A stretch of 55,179 nt of DNA from CBDEGU01 sp965238045. Lineage in GTDB: Bacteria; Acidobacteriota; Terriglobia; Bryobacterales; UBA6623. The first letter of the stretch is position 1. Every line of letters begins with the position of its first letter. The DNA is taken from contig CBDEGU010000003.1 in the NCBI GenBank assembly GCA_965238045.1, forward strand, positions 1 through 55,179, read 5' to 3'. The position numbers and the translations under genes were made by a program. Shown here in pieces: positions 7,270 through 15,699 of this stretch. The notes under the pieces are model-generated. The model searched no databases. It worked only from the letters and a program-made list of their open reading frames with translations, and was not told where the DNA came from.

Positions 7270-9441
7270 TTATTGTTCGTCAAACGCGTGGCCTCTCGGC
7301 CTGATCGTGAGTCGAAAGGGGGCGGCGGTCTTAGTCATGAAGACACGGGTGTAGCTGATCTGCCCCAGAATAGTCATCAGGTAGTCGTCGAGAGGGGGGG
7401 CCTCTTCCTCCACGCGGAAAGTCACGATTGCCTCGGACTCGTTCGGGCCGATCGAGGTCTTGCTGCGCGACTCGTCGAAGATGACGCCCGGGGGCAGCTT
7501 GTTGAACCGCTGCAAGAGGTTCCAGTGGATCACGTTCACTTCGAAGGGCCCATCGAAGTTGTCGCGCTTGACATTGATGTTGATGGTTACCGAGTCACCG
7601 GGGCGCAACGTGACTTTGTTGGGTGAAGCTTTGAGGATTAGGTCGCTGCCTTCCGTCACCGCCACCGTCGTCCAACGGACCGGATAATAAAGGCGGTTGG
7701 AATTTTCACCGAGCACGGAGTGTGCCTGGACAATTCGCTCGATCTCTTTCGAGTGTCCGTCGCTTGTGCGCACAGTCGCTGTTCCATAAAACTCGACCTT
7801 CGTCGCCGCATCCGGGTTTGCATGTGGCGACGCCGTGAGTACGAGATTGCCCTGGTTCAGATTGGCGGGGATTGTGCTCGGCAGGAGAGTCACGCCTTTG
7901 GGCAGGCCGCGTGCGCCGAGACGGATCGATCCCGCGAAACCGTTGAGGCGCTCGACAGTGACCACGCTGGTAACCGACTCGCCGGGACCGAGGGGAAAGC
8001 GGTCTTCATCGAGCACCATGGCGAAATCGCCTTCCTGGTGGAGCGCGACCAAGTGATAGACGTGATCCGGGCTGCCGAAGAAGTTAGCGTCACGGACGGC
8101 GATTTCGTAAATCCCGTCAGCCGGCGCCGTCCACTCGATCCGGGCATCCTTATATAGCGGGTAAGAGAGGGTGTCGGGCGTCTGGCCGACGGCAATGAAG
8201 CGGTCGTCGTGGGCCGCGAGCAATTTCCCCTTGAGGTCCCGTAGTTCGAGGATGGGGTCGAGCAGGCTGCCGAAACAGCGGCTGACTTCCGTCTTGAACT
8301 CGAAACCCTGACCCCGTCGGGCTTCAAAGCGATAGCGGTCCACTTGGCCGTCTTTGCTAATGCGGCCATTGATGCCTGTGGGGATTTGGATCTTGACAGG
8401 CTTCGACGGGTCTGTTTCGAACGTCTGCGGGAGGCTGCTCAGGGCTAGCGTGGCGACGTTGGATTCTCCCCTCTCGGAAGCGGCTTGAAATGAGAAAGTC
8501 TCGTGCGCGTCGCGAGGAATCGCCAGATCGTATTCTTCGATCCCTTCCAGGTTGAAACCTTTGAGCTGCAGCTTGACGCTGGAGCCTGGGCGGACGAAGG
8601 GCGGGAAGACCGATGTGATGTGGGGGTTGGCTGCGATCGAAAGGGCGTACCACCAGCGGTCCTTGCCCGGCCTCATCATGGCTTCGCGGACGTATAGGTA
8701 ATGAACCCCGCCTTTCTCGAAACGGTGAAACAGAAGCGGGTCTTCATTTTGCCGGTCGTCGGCCGAAGTCAGCTCTTCGCCTTCTTCATTGCGCAGGCTC
8801 AGTACCAGATCGGCGCGGTTTCTTTCGAGATGGGGAATGATGTGCTGCAAGGTGGCGGCGTAAGCGCGGAAAACAATCTGGTCTCCGAGTTTAGCCTCGA
8901 AGCGGTAGATGTCCACGTCGTTCAGTTCATCGAGCAGGCCGTTGATGGTAGTGGGGACATTGATGTCCTGCGCTTTCTCGATCGAGTTGTTCGGTTCGGA
9001 CTCTTGGACGGTAGACGTATCCGTGACCAGCAGGCGGCCGCGTGTCGAGACACTGCCTTTTGTCAGGACGCGGAAGGTTCGCACGCCCGGGGGCACGTCA
9101 TCGGCCACGGTGATCTTGACGTGCCGCCACTCGCGTGGAAAGTCAGGGAACTTCTTGTCTTTCGGGTCGCGCAGATCCTTCCACTCCAGGACCTCACCCG
9201 ACACCCCTTCGCCGGAAAAGAGAAGCCGATAGGCCTCTCGAAAATTGAATCGGCCCGTGAGGAAGACTTCAGTGGTCGTTCCCCGCTGGACCGCTCCGGG
9301 GAACACGGTATCAACACGCGGGTAGCCGCGCTGTCCCGTAGCCGTGGCGCATATGAGAGGCAGCAGGCCGGAGAGCAGCCAGAAGCGGAAGCCCATCGTC
9401 ATCCCCGCGCGCACACTAACAGTCTTAGTCGTTTGCCGCAT
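7270..9441 (-). CDS. Exported PPC-domain (pre-peptidase C-terminal) protein
   Basis: A 723-residue secreted protein with a signal peptide (FWLLSGLLPLICATATG) and at least two bacterial pre-peptidase C-terminal domains: ESEPNNSIEKAQDINVPTTI..DVDIYRFEAKLGD near residue 145, and INGRISKDGQVDRYRFEARRGQ near 355. Ig-like beta regions follow. No catalytic domain is visible, so a binding or scaffolding role outside the cell is more likely than proteolysis. It is the last gene of the DUF1549-DUF1501-WD40 operon and its first ATG overlaps the previous stop by 17 bases. ATGs at 9402 and 9396 lie closer to the signal peptide and are plausible alternative starts. Confidence 0.78.
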   Translation of the reverse strand: MRQTTKTVSVRAGMTMGFRFWLLSGLLPLICATATGQRGYPRVDTVFPGAVQRGTTTEVFLTGRFNFREAYRLLFSGEGVSGEVLEWKDLRDPKDKKFPDFPREWRHVKITVADDVPPGVRTFRVLTKGSVSTRGRLLVTDTSTVQESEPNNSIEKAQDINVPTTINGLLDELNDVDIYRFEAKLGDQIVFRAYAATLQHIIPHLERNRADLVLSLRNEEGEELTSADDRQNEDPLLFHRFEKGGVHYLYVREAMMRPGKDRWWYALSIAANPHITSVFPPFVRPGSSVKLQLKGFNLEGIEEYDLAIPRDAHETFSFQAASERGESNVATLALSSLPQTFETDPSKPVKIQIPTGINGRISKDGQVDRYRFEARRGQGFEFKTEVSRCFGSLLDPILELRDLKGKLLAAHDDRFIAVGQTPDTLSYPLYKDARIEWTAPADGIYEIAVRDANFFGSPDHVYHLVALHQEGDFAMVLDEDRFPLGPGESVTSVVTVERLNGFAGSIRLGARGLPKGVTLLPSTIPANLNQGNLVLTASPHANPDAATKVEFYGTATVRTSDGHSKEIERIVQAHSVLGENSNRLYYPVRWTTVAVTEGSDLILKASPNKVTLRPGDSVTININVKRDNFDGPFEVNVIHWNLLQRFNKLPPGVIFDESRSKTSIGPNESEAIVTFRVEEEAPPLDDYLMTILGQISYTRVFMTKTAAPFRLTIRPRGHAFDEQ

Positions 9442-11065
9442 GTTGAACGCCGGAGAGCCGAATACGGTCCTGAAGACCCGGCGACACCCGGTATTGCCCC
9501 TCGGGTGTTACGGCGAGCCACGCACTCGACTCTTCGGGGTCGAGAGGCTTTTGGACGAGTGTGTAGAGCAGTCGGCCCGTTTCGACCTCCCACACACGGG
9601 CGAATCCCCCGCTGCCGGCTGCGGCGAGACGTTTTGAGTCGGGACTGAACGCCACCGAGTAGAGAAGGTCGTCGGCGTCGACCAGGGTACGCAGCGGCCG
9701 GCCGGTTGCGCCGCCCCAAAGCCTCACCGTGTGGTCGGCTCCCACGCTTGCGAGCAGTTCTCCGTCCGGGCTGAAACGAAGGTCGTGAACGGTGGCGATA
9801 TGTCCCGGCATCTTCCGTGCCGGATACCAGCCTCTCTCGGTGACGCTTTCTCCAATGTTGGCCAACTCCCACCAGCGGATCTCCGGAGACTCGCCGCTCG
9901 TCAGAAGGAACTTGCCGTCGGGGCTGAACGCGACAGCGAGTATCGCACCGGCTTCGGGGTTGATGGTCAGTTCTCCCTTGCCCGTCGAGCCGTCCGAAAC
10001 TTTCGCCATACGATCTCCGCTTCCGCTCGCCAGCAGCCGACCCCTGGGATCGAAGGCCACGGCGTAGACGGGATCCGAGTGGTCCTTGATCTCGCCCGAA
10101 CGGCGATTGTGGGAGAGGTCGCGGATCTCGACCGTCTTGTCGAAGCTCGAGCTCGCCAACCCTTGCGAATCGGGACGAAAAGCAAGGTCGAGTACGACGT
10201 CCTGATGGGCGGTGAACGAGGTGGCAAGCGTTAGTTTGGGACCCATTCGGTAGAGCTGGACAACGCCGGGAGAATAGGGCTCGCCGCCGCCCAGCGCGAG
10301 AAGCTTCCCGTCCGGGCTACATTCGAGGCTGTTCACGCTGCCCGGAACGTTCTTCAGTTCCTGGACGACCGCACGCTCGGAGAGGTCCCAAACCACAACA
10401 CGACCAAATACTCCCACCAGCAACCGTTGTCCGTCCGGGGTGAACGCTACCGCCGTTACAGGCGGGAGCGGCCCCATCCTGACTAGTAGCCCCTCGGTGT
10501 AGGGTTTGGCGGCGAATCTTTCGACCGTTTCTTCCTCCTCCACAACGAGGGCACCAGGAATATCAATCACGGCGGTTTCGGCTCGGCTGACACGGAAACT
10601 GGTCTCGGCCAGAGGCTTACGGCGGCCAAAGGGAACGAAGATTTCGGTGACCTGGAGGACCAGAGGCTGGGTGACACTCGTGTCCGGCGGGATCTTCGCG
10701 GCTGCATTCTCCCCTTCCGGAGCTCCATCCCCTATCCATGTGCGAATCAGTGCGATGGACTCGGGGTCGAGCGGGGCGCCGCCGCGCGGCATGCGGACGG
10801 AAGGATTCGTTGATTCGAGCCGGCGGACCAACTCGCTGGAATCGGGGTCACCGGCGACAACGACGGAACCTATGCCGCCTCGCATGACTGCGGTATAGGA
10901 GTCGAGCGCCAGCCCGCCTGAAATCTCGGTGCGGTCGATGAAAGCGTGGTTGTGACATCCGACGCAGTTTTTCCCGAGGAGCTGGTCTACAACGCCGGCG
11001 TACTTGACGGTTTGCGCCTGCCCAGCCAGCGCAATCGCGCCGGCCCACAGCAACAAGCGAATCAT
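9425..11065 (-). CDS. Exported PSCyt1 heme domain - WD40 propeller protein
   Basis: The 546-residue protein has a signal peptide, then a planctomycete-type cytochrome c domain with one heme-binding CVGCH (Cys34, Cys37, His38) and the usual downstream GDPDSSELVRRL and MPRGGAPL. From about residue 200 it has WD40 repeats (for example VAFTPDGQRLLVG, LAFRPDSQGLASSSFDKTVEIRDL, LRFSPDGELLASVGADHTVRLW), about seven in number, forming a propeller. A heme domain joined to a propeller suggests electron transfer within a protein complex outside the cytoplasm. It overlaps the DUF1501 gene by 4 bases (ATGA), a sign of translational coupling. The actual redox partner is unknown. Confidence 0.85.
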   Translation of the reverse strand: MIRLLLWAGAIALAGQAQTVKYAGVVDQLLGKNCVGCHNHAFIDRTEISGGLALDSYTAVMRGGIGSVVVAGDPDSSELVRRLESTNPSVRMPRGGAPLDPESIALIRTWIGDGAPEGENAAAKIPPDTSVTQPLVLQVTEIFVPFGRRKPLAETSFRVSRAETAVIDIPGALVVEEEETVERFAAKPYTEGLLVRMGPLPPVTAVAFTPDGQRLLVGVFGRVVVWDLSERAVVQELKNVPGSVNSLECSPDGKLLALGGGEPYSPGVVQLYRMGPKLTLATSFTAHQDVVLDLAFRPDSQGLASSSFDKTVEIRDLSHNRRSGEIKDHSDPVYAVAFDPRGRLLASGSGDRMAKVSDGSTGKGELTINPEAGAILAVAFSPDGKFLLTSGESPEIRWWELANIGESVTERGWYPARKMPGHIATVHDLRFSPDGELLASVGADHTVRLWGGATGRPLRTLVDADDLLYSVAFSPDSKRLAAAGSGGFARVWEVETGRLLYTLVQKPLDPEESSAWLAVTPEGQYRVSPGLQDRIRLSGVQHAAND

Positions 11066-12414
11066 GCGATCAACTCCGCGATCGGCTCCCCGCCTTTCAG
11101 CACGACGATGGGACGGTCTTCACTTGTTCTGTATTCGAGCGTCATCGGAATGCCTAAGGCGTGATAGACCGTGGCGCCAAAGTCCTGCACCGATAGCGGC
11201 CGCTCGGCCGGAAATTCGGAACGGCCGCTCGTCTCACCCAGAATGACGCCCGTCTTGATGCCGCCCCCGCCGAGCGTGAAGGCCTGGGTCGCGGGCCAGT
11301 GGTCGCGGCCGGCCTGGGGGTTGATCTTCGGCGTGCGGCCGAACTCGCCCATGCAGATGACCAGCGTACTGTCCGTCAAGCCGCGGTCCTCCAAATCCTG
11401 AAGCAACGCGGCATACGCCATATCGAGCACGGGGAGCAGCTTGTTCTTCAGGTCACGGAAGTTGTCAGTGTGCGTGTCCCAGCCGGGCATGCCGACGGTG
11501 ACGTAGCGAACACCGGCTTCGATTAAGCGGCGGGCCAAGAGGCAACTCTGGCCGAAGATCGTTCGCCCATAAGCGTCGCGCAATGGGTCCGGTTCCTGTG
11601 AAAGGTCGAAGGCTTTTTTTGCGTGCGGTGAAGTGACGAGGGAAAAAGCCTTTTCGTAGTAACCATCGACCTCGGCGAGCGAGGCCAGTCGCGTCTCGCT
11701 CTTCCGGTGCCAGCGGTCGAACGTTTCGAGCATCTGTCGGCGGTTATCGAGACGCTCGAAGTCAACGCCCTCCGGGAGCGCGATATCCTTCACACTGAAG
11801 TCCGGATCGTTGGCCTTTGTTCCGACCTCCAGAGGATTGTGTTCGGCACCCAGGACGCCCGCGTTCAGGGCGTTCCGTTTGCGGAACTTATCGGGCCCGC
11901 CGACGTCCCCGATATAAACATAGGGCGGAATCCCATCTCGGTAGCCCGTGGCCCAGCTCACGATCGACCCCTGGCTGGGATAGCGGACTCCAACGCCGGA
12001 GGGCGTCGGCGCGTAGCCGCTGGTGACCAATTGGTCTGCCAAACCGTGCGTACCCTGGTTGTGGGTCATCGAGCGGACCAGCGAAAACTTCTTCGTCATC
12101 TTGGCCAGTCGCGGTAGATGCTCTACGAAGTGGATGCCCGGCGTGTCGGTCGGAATCGTGCCGAACTCGCCGCGGATCTCGCGTGGGGCGTCGGGCTTGG
12201 GGTCGAAGCTGTCCAACTGGCTGATGCCTCCGCTCAGCCAGAGCAGAATGCAGGAGACGCCGTTGCTTTTCGGCGACTTCGTAGGGTGTGTGCCGACCGC
12301 GCGGAGCAGGTCCCGCAGGTTGAGGCCGAACAAACCGAGGGAGCCGATCCGCAGGTATTCCCGCCGCGTCCAGCCGTCACATTTGCGATGTGTCACCGTA
12401 GGAATAAGGATCAT
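11062..12414 (-). CDS. DUF1501 family exported protein
   Basis: The 450-residue protein matches DUF1501, a sulfatase/alkaline-phosphatase-like fold: WLSGGISQLDSFDPKPDAPREIRGEF near residue 60, GWDTHTDNF near 305 and GEFGRTPKINPQAGRDHWP near 360. The N-terminus carries a Tat-like RREYLRIGSLGLFG. DUF1501 genes nearly always pair with DUF1549/DUF1553 genes; here the partner ends 15 bases upstream. The biochemical role of the pair is not established; export and a hydrolase-like metal site are what the family suggests. Confidence 0.9.
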   Translation of the reverse strand: MILIPTVTHRKCDGWTRREYLRIGSLGLFGLNLRDLLRAVGTHPTKSPKSNGVSCILLWLSGGISQLDSFDPKPDAPREIRGEFGTIPTDTPGIHFVEHLPRLAKMTKKFSLVRSMTHNQGTHGLADQLVTSGYAPTPSGVGVRYPSQGSIVSWATGYRDGIPPYVYIGDVGGPDKFRKRNALNAGVLGAEHNPLEVGTKANDPDFSVKDIALPEGVDFERLDNRRQMLETFDRWHRKSETRLASLAEVDGYYEKAFSLVTSPHAKKAFDLSQEPDPLRDAYGRTIFGQSCLLARRLIEAGVRYVTVGMPGWDTHTDNFRDLKNKLLPVLDMAYAALLQDLEDRGLTDSTLVICMGEFGRTPKINPQAGRDHWPATQAFTLGGGGIKTGVILGETSGRSEFPAERPLSVQDFGATVYHALGIPMTLEYRTSEDRPIVVLKGGEPIAELIA

Positions 12415-12429
12415 GGTGATCTGTAATCC

Positions 12430-14625
12430 TCAGTGGTTGAACAGAAACTCTCGCGAGTTCAAGAGCACCCACAGAAGATCTTCCAGCACTTGTCTTTTCT
12501 CCTCGCTCGAAGGCGCTCCCCCTACCAGGCTAACAGCTTGCTCCATCTCCCAATCCGACGGCGGCCGGCTGACCGTCGCGTAGTACAGGTTGGAGACCAC
12601 CTGCTGCGTGGGAAGTAGCGGGAACAACGCGGCCACCCGGCCTTCCGGAGACGCGATCTTTTTCTGGAGATAGGGACCGTTCATCAGATGCAGCACTTGC
12701 GTGAGGTTCGTCTCGTTGTTGCGGGAACACTCACACGGGACCAGCCGACGGGAGCGTCCGAAGGTGTCAAGGAAATCGGAAGCGATGCCCGGGTCGGGAA
12801 GCTCGATCGCACGGGTGTTTTCGGGCAGTCCAGCAAAGGTGTCGGGGACGTGCGTCGCGTAGTTGACGGCGTCGAGGAGTTGCTCCGCCATCAACCGCTT
12901 CGGCGCGTAGAAGGTGTAGAACGAACCGTCGGCGCGACTTCCCGGCGGTGGTTCGGAGTCCAACTGATAGACGCGGGAGTTGGCGATCGTGCGCAACATG
13001 TGCTTCTGATCGAAGCCGCTCCGCCGAAAGTCCTCGGAGAGTGCGCCCAGCAGGACCGGCATCGAAGGCGGGGTCGTCTCGCGCATATCGTCGAGCGGCT
13101 CGACGAGACCCCGGCCCATCAGGTATCCCCAATAGCGATTTGCGAAATTGGGGGCAAACCAGGGGTTTCGCTTGGAAGTTAGCCACTCGGCCAGGTGCTC
13201 GCGGGGGTCACCTTCGTAGCCGAAAACCTCGCCCTCGAGGGTTTTCGGGCGGATCACCTCGTGCGTGCGCGGATGCCGCACGAACCCGGTGGGCTTGAGG
13301 CGCAACGTCGGCATCGCGAAATCAAGATTGGGTTTCTGGTCGACGCGGGCAAAGAACGCAGCCATGCCGTAGTAATCTTCTTGGCCCCATTTTTCGAATG
13401 GGTGGTGATGGCATTTGGCGCAACCCAGGCGCAAACCCAGGAAGGCGACGCTGACGGCTTCGGCCGCCTCTTCCGGGGATCTGGTCATCTTGAAGAAGGC
13501 GGCTACATCCTGACTCTCAGGCTGCCCGCGAGCCACTAGAATCTCCCTCACCATCTCGTCGATGGGCCGGTTTTCACGGTGATTCCGCTTGAGCCACCGA
13601 TGAAAGTTCCACATCGGCTTGAGCCCCATGCCCTGGCGGGTCACGCGCAGAATGTCTCCCCATCGCAGCGTCCAGAAAGCTTCGTATTCGGGCCGTTCGA
13701 GCAATTCGTCGATCACGCGCGCTCGTTTTTCGGGGTTCGTGTCGGCTATGAATTTTCGAATCTCTTCCTCGGTCGGCAGCACGCCGATCAAATCCAAATA
13801 GACGCGGCGGAGAAACTGCGTGTCGCTCGACAAGCCAGCCGGGCGCAGCCCGAGTTGTTTCCACTCGACCGCGGCCAACTCGTCGATGTAGTTGCGGGGT
13901 TGGAAGTCGAAGTCGGCGGCAGTTTCCACGTAGGGAACGGAGATGTGAACGACTGCGGTTTGGTCCATGTATCGAGCCACGAGCGCCGTGCGTCCTCCCC
14001 CGCCCTTGGCCGTGACCTCGCCCTGAGGGGAGACTTCAGCCACCGTCTCCTTCAAGATTTCCAGCCGGCAGACCTCGGTTACGTTGCGCACGCTGCCGTC
14101 GCTGAACCGGGCCTCCACCTGAACGGCAAATGTTTCGCCGGGCTGCAACGTTCTCGATTCGGTCGACGCCGCTAAAGAAACCAGACGAGGATCATCCGCG
14201 GTCGGCGCTGGGACTCCACCGGCGATCCAACCGAGCAGCAAGTTGTAGGTTTGGGACCGGGGAGCAAATCGCAAGCCTCCCCCATGTGGCAGGGTAAGAG
14301 TGGGTTTTCTCAGGATCAGACTCTCCGCGGGACTCCCGAGGTTGACCCGGCGCCCCTTGACGGCCTTGGCGATGGCGTCGTAGTCCGCATCGACGTCGAA
14401 TCCCAAAAGAGAAAGTTTGAAGCCACCCTTCCCATACTGCGATCCGTGGCAGGCGCCTGAGTTGCATCCCATGCGGGTGAGCGTAGGGATGACATCGTTG
14501 CGGAAACTCGGCGCCTGGCCCCAGACCGGCAGTGCGCAAGCCAAGGTCAAGGCGGCGCCTAACGGCCGCCGCACACCGGCTCCAATAGGGCGGCAACGGA
14601 TCGTTGTCAGCAAGGGTTTCCGCAT
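12430..14625 (-). CDS. DUF1549/DUF1553 planctomycete-type cytochrome with Ig-like domain
   Basis: The 731-residue protein has a signal peptide, a heme-like motif with wide spacing CNSGACH (Cys54, Cys59, His60), a BIG2-like Ig domain (LQPGETFAVQVEARFSDGSVRNVTEV), then DUF1549 with a second CxxCH (CAKCHHHPFEKW, about residues 398-402) and DUF1553 (RFIRPIR-type regions ending NSREFLFNH). It is the first intact gene of the operon. Its ATG lies one base after the TGA of the TonB-receptor remnant, showing that the operon was once headed by that receptor. No separate promoter is obvious just upstream, since that sequence is the receptor stump. Confidence 0.88.
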   Translation of the reverse strand: MRKPLLTTIRCRPIGAGVRRPLGAALTLACALPVWGQAPSFRNDVIPTLTRMGCNSGACHGSQYGKGGFKLSLLGFDVDADYDAIAKAVKGRRVNLGSPAESLILRKPTLTLPHGGGLRFAPRSQTYNLLLGWIAGGVPAPTADDPRLVSLAASTESRTLQPGETFAVQVEARFSDGSVRNVTEVCRLEILKETVAEVSPQGEVTAKGGGGRTALVARYMDQTAVVHISVPYVETAADFDFQPRNYIDELAAVEWKQLGLRPAGLSSDTQFLRRVYLDLIGVLPTEEEIRKFIADTNPEKRARVIDELLERPEYEAFWTLRWGDILRVTRQGMGLKPMWNFHRWLKRNHRENRPIDEMVREILVARGQPESQDVAAFFKMTRSPEEAAEAVSVAFLGLRLGCAKCHHHPFEKWGQEDYYGMAAFFARVDQKPNLDFAMPTLRLKPTGFVRHPRTHEVIRPKTLEGEVFGYEGDPREHLAEWLTSKRNPWFAPNFANRYWGYLMGRGLVEPLDDMRETTPPSMPVLLGALSEDFRRSGFDQKHMLRTIANSRVYQLDSEPPPGSRADGSFYTFYAPKRLMAEQLLDAVNYATHVPDTFAGLPENTRAIELPDPGIASDFLDTFGRSRRLVPCECSRNNETNLTQVLHLMNGPYLQKKIASPEGRVAALFPLLPTQQVVSNLYYATVSRPPSDWEMEQAVSLVGGAPSSEEKRQVLEDLLWVLLNSREFLFNH

Positions 14626-14626
14626 G

Positions 14627-15001
14627 TCAGAACTGATACCTCAAACCGAACTGCAGGATACGGGCTTGATCGCCCCCCGCCAGGCTCCGGATCGTCCCGA
14701 AGCTACTGTTCCCTCGGTTCGTGTTCGGAGTGCCGAAGTTCGCGTGATTTGGGAAGTTCAGTATCTCAGCCCGGAACTGGATCTGGTGGCCTTCGCTGAT
14801 AACGAGGTCCTTGAGGATCGATATGTCCATCGCGATCGCCCCCGCCGCGAATCCACTGCTCGCTCCGGCGTTACCAAACGTGAAGTCCGGCGGGGCGGCG
14901 AACGCGCTGGTGTCGAACCACTGCTCGATCTTCTCGGCCGTCGGACGACTGCTCGGCAGACGCGGATCGCCCACCACGTTCGCCCGATTGCCGTCAGAAA
15001 A
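14627..15001 (-). pseudogene. C-terminal stump of an Oar-like TonB-dependent receptor
   Basis: About 125 codons survive: FSDGNRANVVGDPRLPSSRP, IEQWFDTSAFAAPP, GQIQFRAE-type barrel strand (HQIQFRAEILNFPNHANFG) and a terminal aromatic strand ILQFGLRYQF, which is the classic outer-membrane barrel ending. These are the last segments of the roughly 1000-residue TonB-dependent, carboxypeptidase-regulatory-like receptors common in Solibacter relatives. Everything upstream is missing; at about 15001-15016 the sequence switches to an unrelated frame. The stump abuts the DUF1549 gene. Confidence 0.75.
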
Positions 15002-15132
15002 CGGGTGCTTCCGTCATCGAGTGTTGTTGTCTCGCCCGCATCTCCTTCTAACGAAAGCACATACACCCGATTTTGCCGATGGCGGGAGTCGCCAACACGA
15101 AAGTCAGCTGTACGCCCTTGTAATGTTAGCAC
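15002..15132 (-). pseudogene. Truncated small gene downstream of the DUF2726-like gene
   Basis: A GTG at 15132 sits behind GGAGGAGCTTAA, so the previous stop and this start are coupled. It opens a frame VLTLQGRTADFRVGDSRHRQ and onward through YVLSLEGDAGETTTLDDGSTRF. At about 15002 the DNA becomes TonB-receptor sequence in another frame, so only about 43 codons remain. The family is not recognised. Confidence 0.5.
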
Positions 15133-15486
15133 TTAAGCTCCTCCTAGCAACAGTTGATGAACGAAGCACCTGTCGGTTGGTAAAGCCACCACTCGCAGCA
15201 AGGGGAAGCCTGCAAGTTGCAATACGCGAGTCAGTGTCGGGTCGTGCGGATCGCCGGACACTAATTGATCAGCGAACGACTGCGTGTCGAGTACAATCTC
15301 CAACAGCGGTTCACCCTCCTCGGTCTTCCGGTCGAAGGGATTAGGCCGGTCATAAGGCTGATACTTGAGTCCTGGCTCCCACCCTTCTAGAGGTGCTAGT
15401 GTCAGGATTCTCTCAAACCGTCCGTATCTGGCAATCGACCGGAGATCACGAGCGGCGCCCTGGATCTCGCGACTTTTGTCGGCCAT
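15133..15486 (-). CDS. Small protein, weakly DUF2726-like
   Basis: This 117-residue frame has no signal peptide. The segment EGEPLLEIVLDTQSFADQ followed by LTRVLQLAGFPLLRVVAL resembles the core of DUF2726, a nuclease-like fold in which a PLLVIELDD strand is followed by an AGxPLLRV strand. The resemblance is from memory and weak. It is followed at once by a coupled GTG start of a truncated partner. The pair looks like an accessory cassette inserted next to the broken receptor. Confidence 0.5.
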   Translation of the reverse strand: MADKSREIQGAARDLRSIARYGRFERILTLAPLEGWEPGLKYQPYDRPNPFDRKTEEGEPLLEIVLDTQSFADQLVSGDPHDPTLTRVLQLAGFPLLRVVALPTDRCFVHQLLLGGA

Positions 15487-15699
15487 GACCGAATGATACC
15501 CCGGATCTCCTCAAAGGCGGTGGGTCTAGACCTGGCACCTGGAATCAAAATGGCTCCTTGGATCCACCCTGACGGCGCAGTGTGTACCGAGGAATACGGC
15601 AGAAATCGACACCGAAACATCCGCAGGGGGGACATCGGCCCCTCGGGGCATGGAGCGAGCTGCGGGCCGGCCCTGCCGTGCAATTTTGCACGGATTTAT
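15487..15699. other. Non-coding junction left of the insertion sequence
   Basis: I see no gene in these 213 bases. GTGCAATTTTGCAC at 15679-15692 is a small palindrome just before the insertion-sequence end. The sequence does not continue the sialidase-like gene found on the right side of the element, so one flank has been rearranged. Confidence 0.4.
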
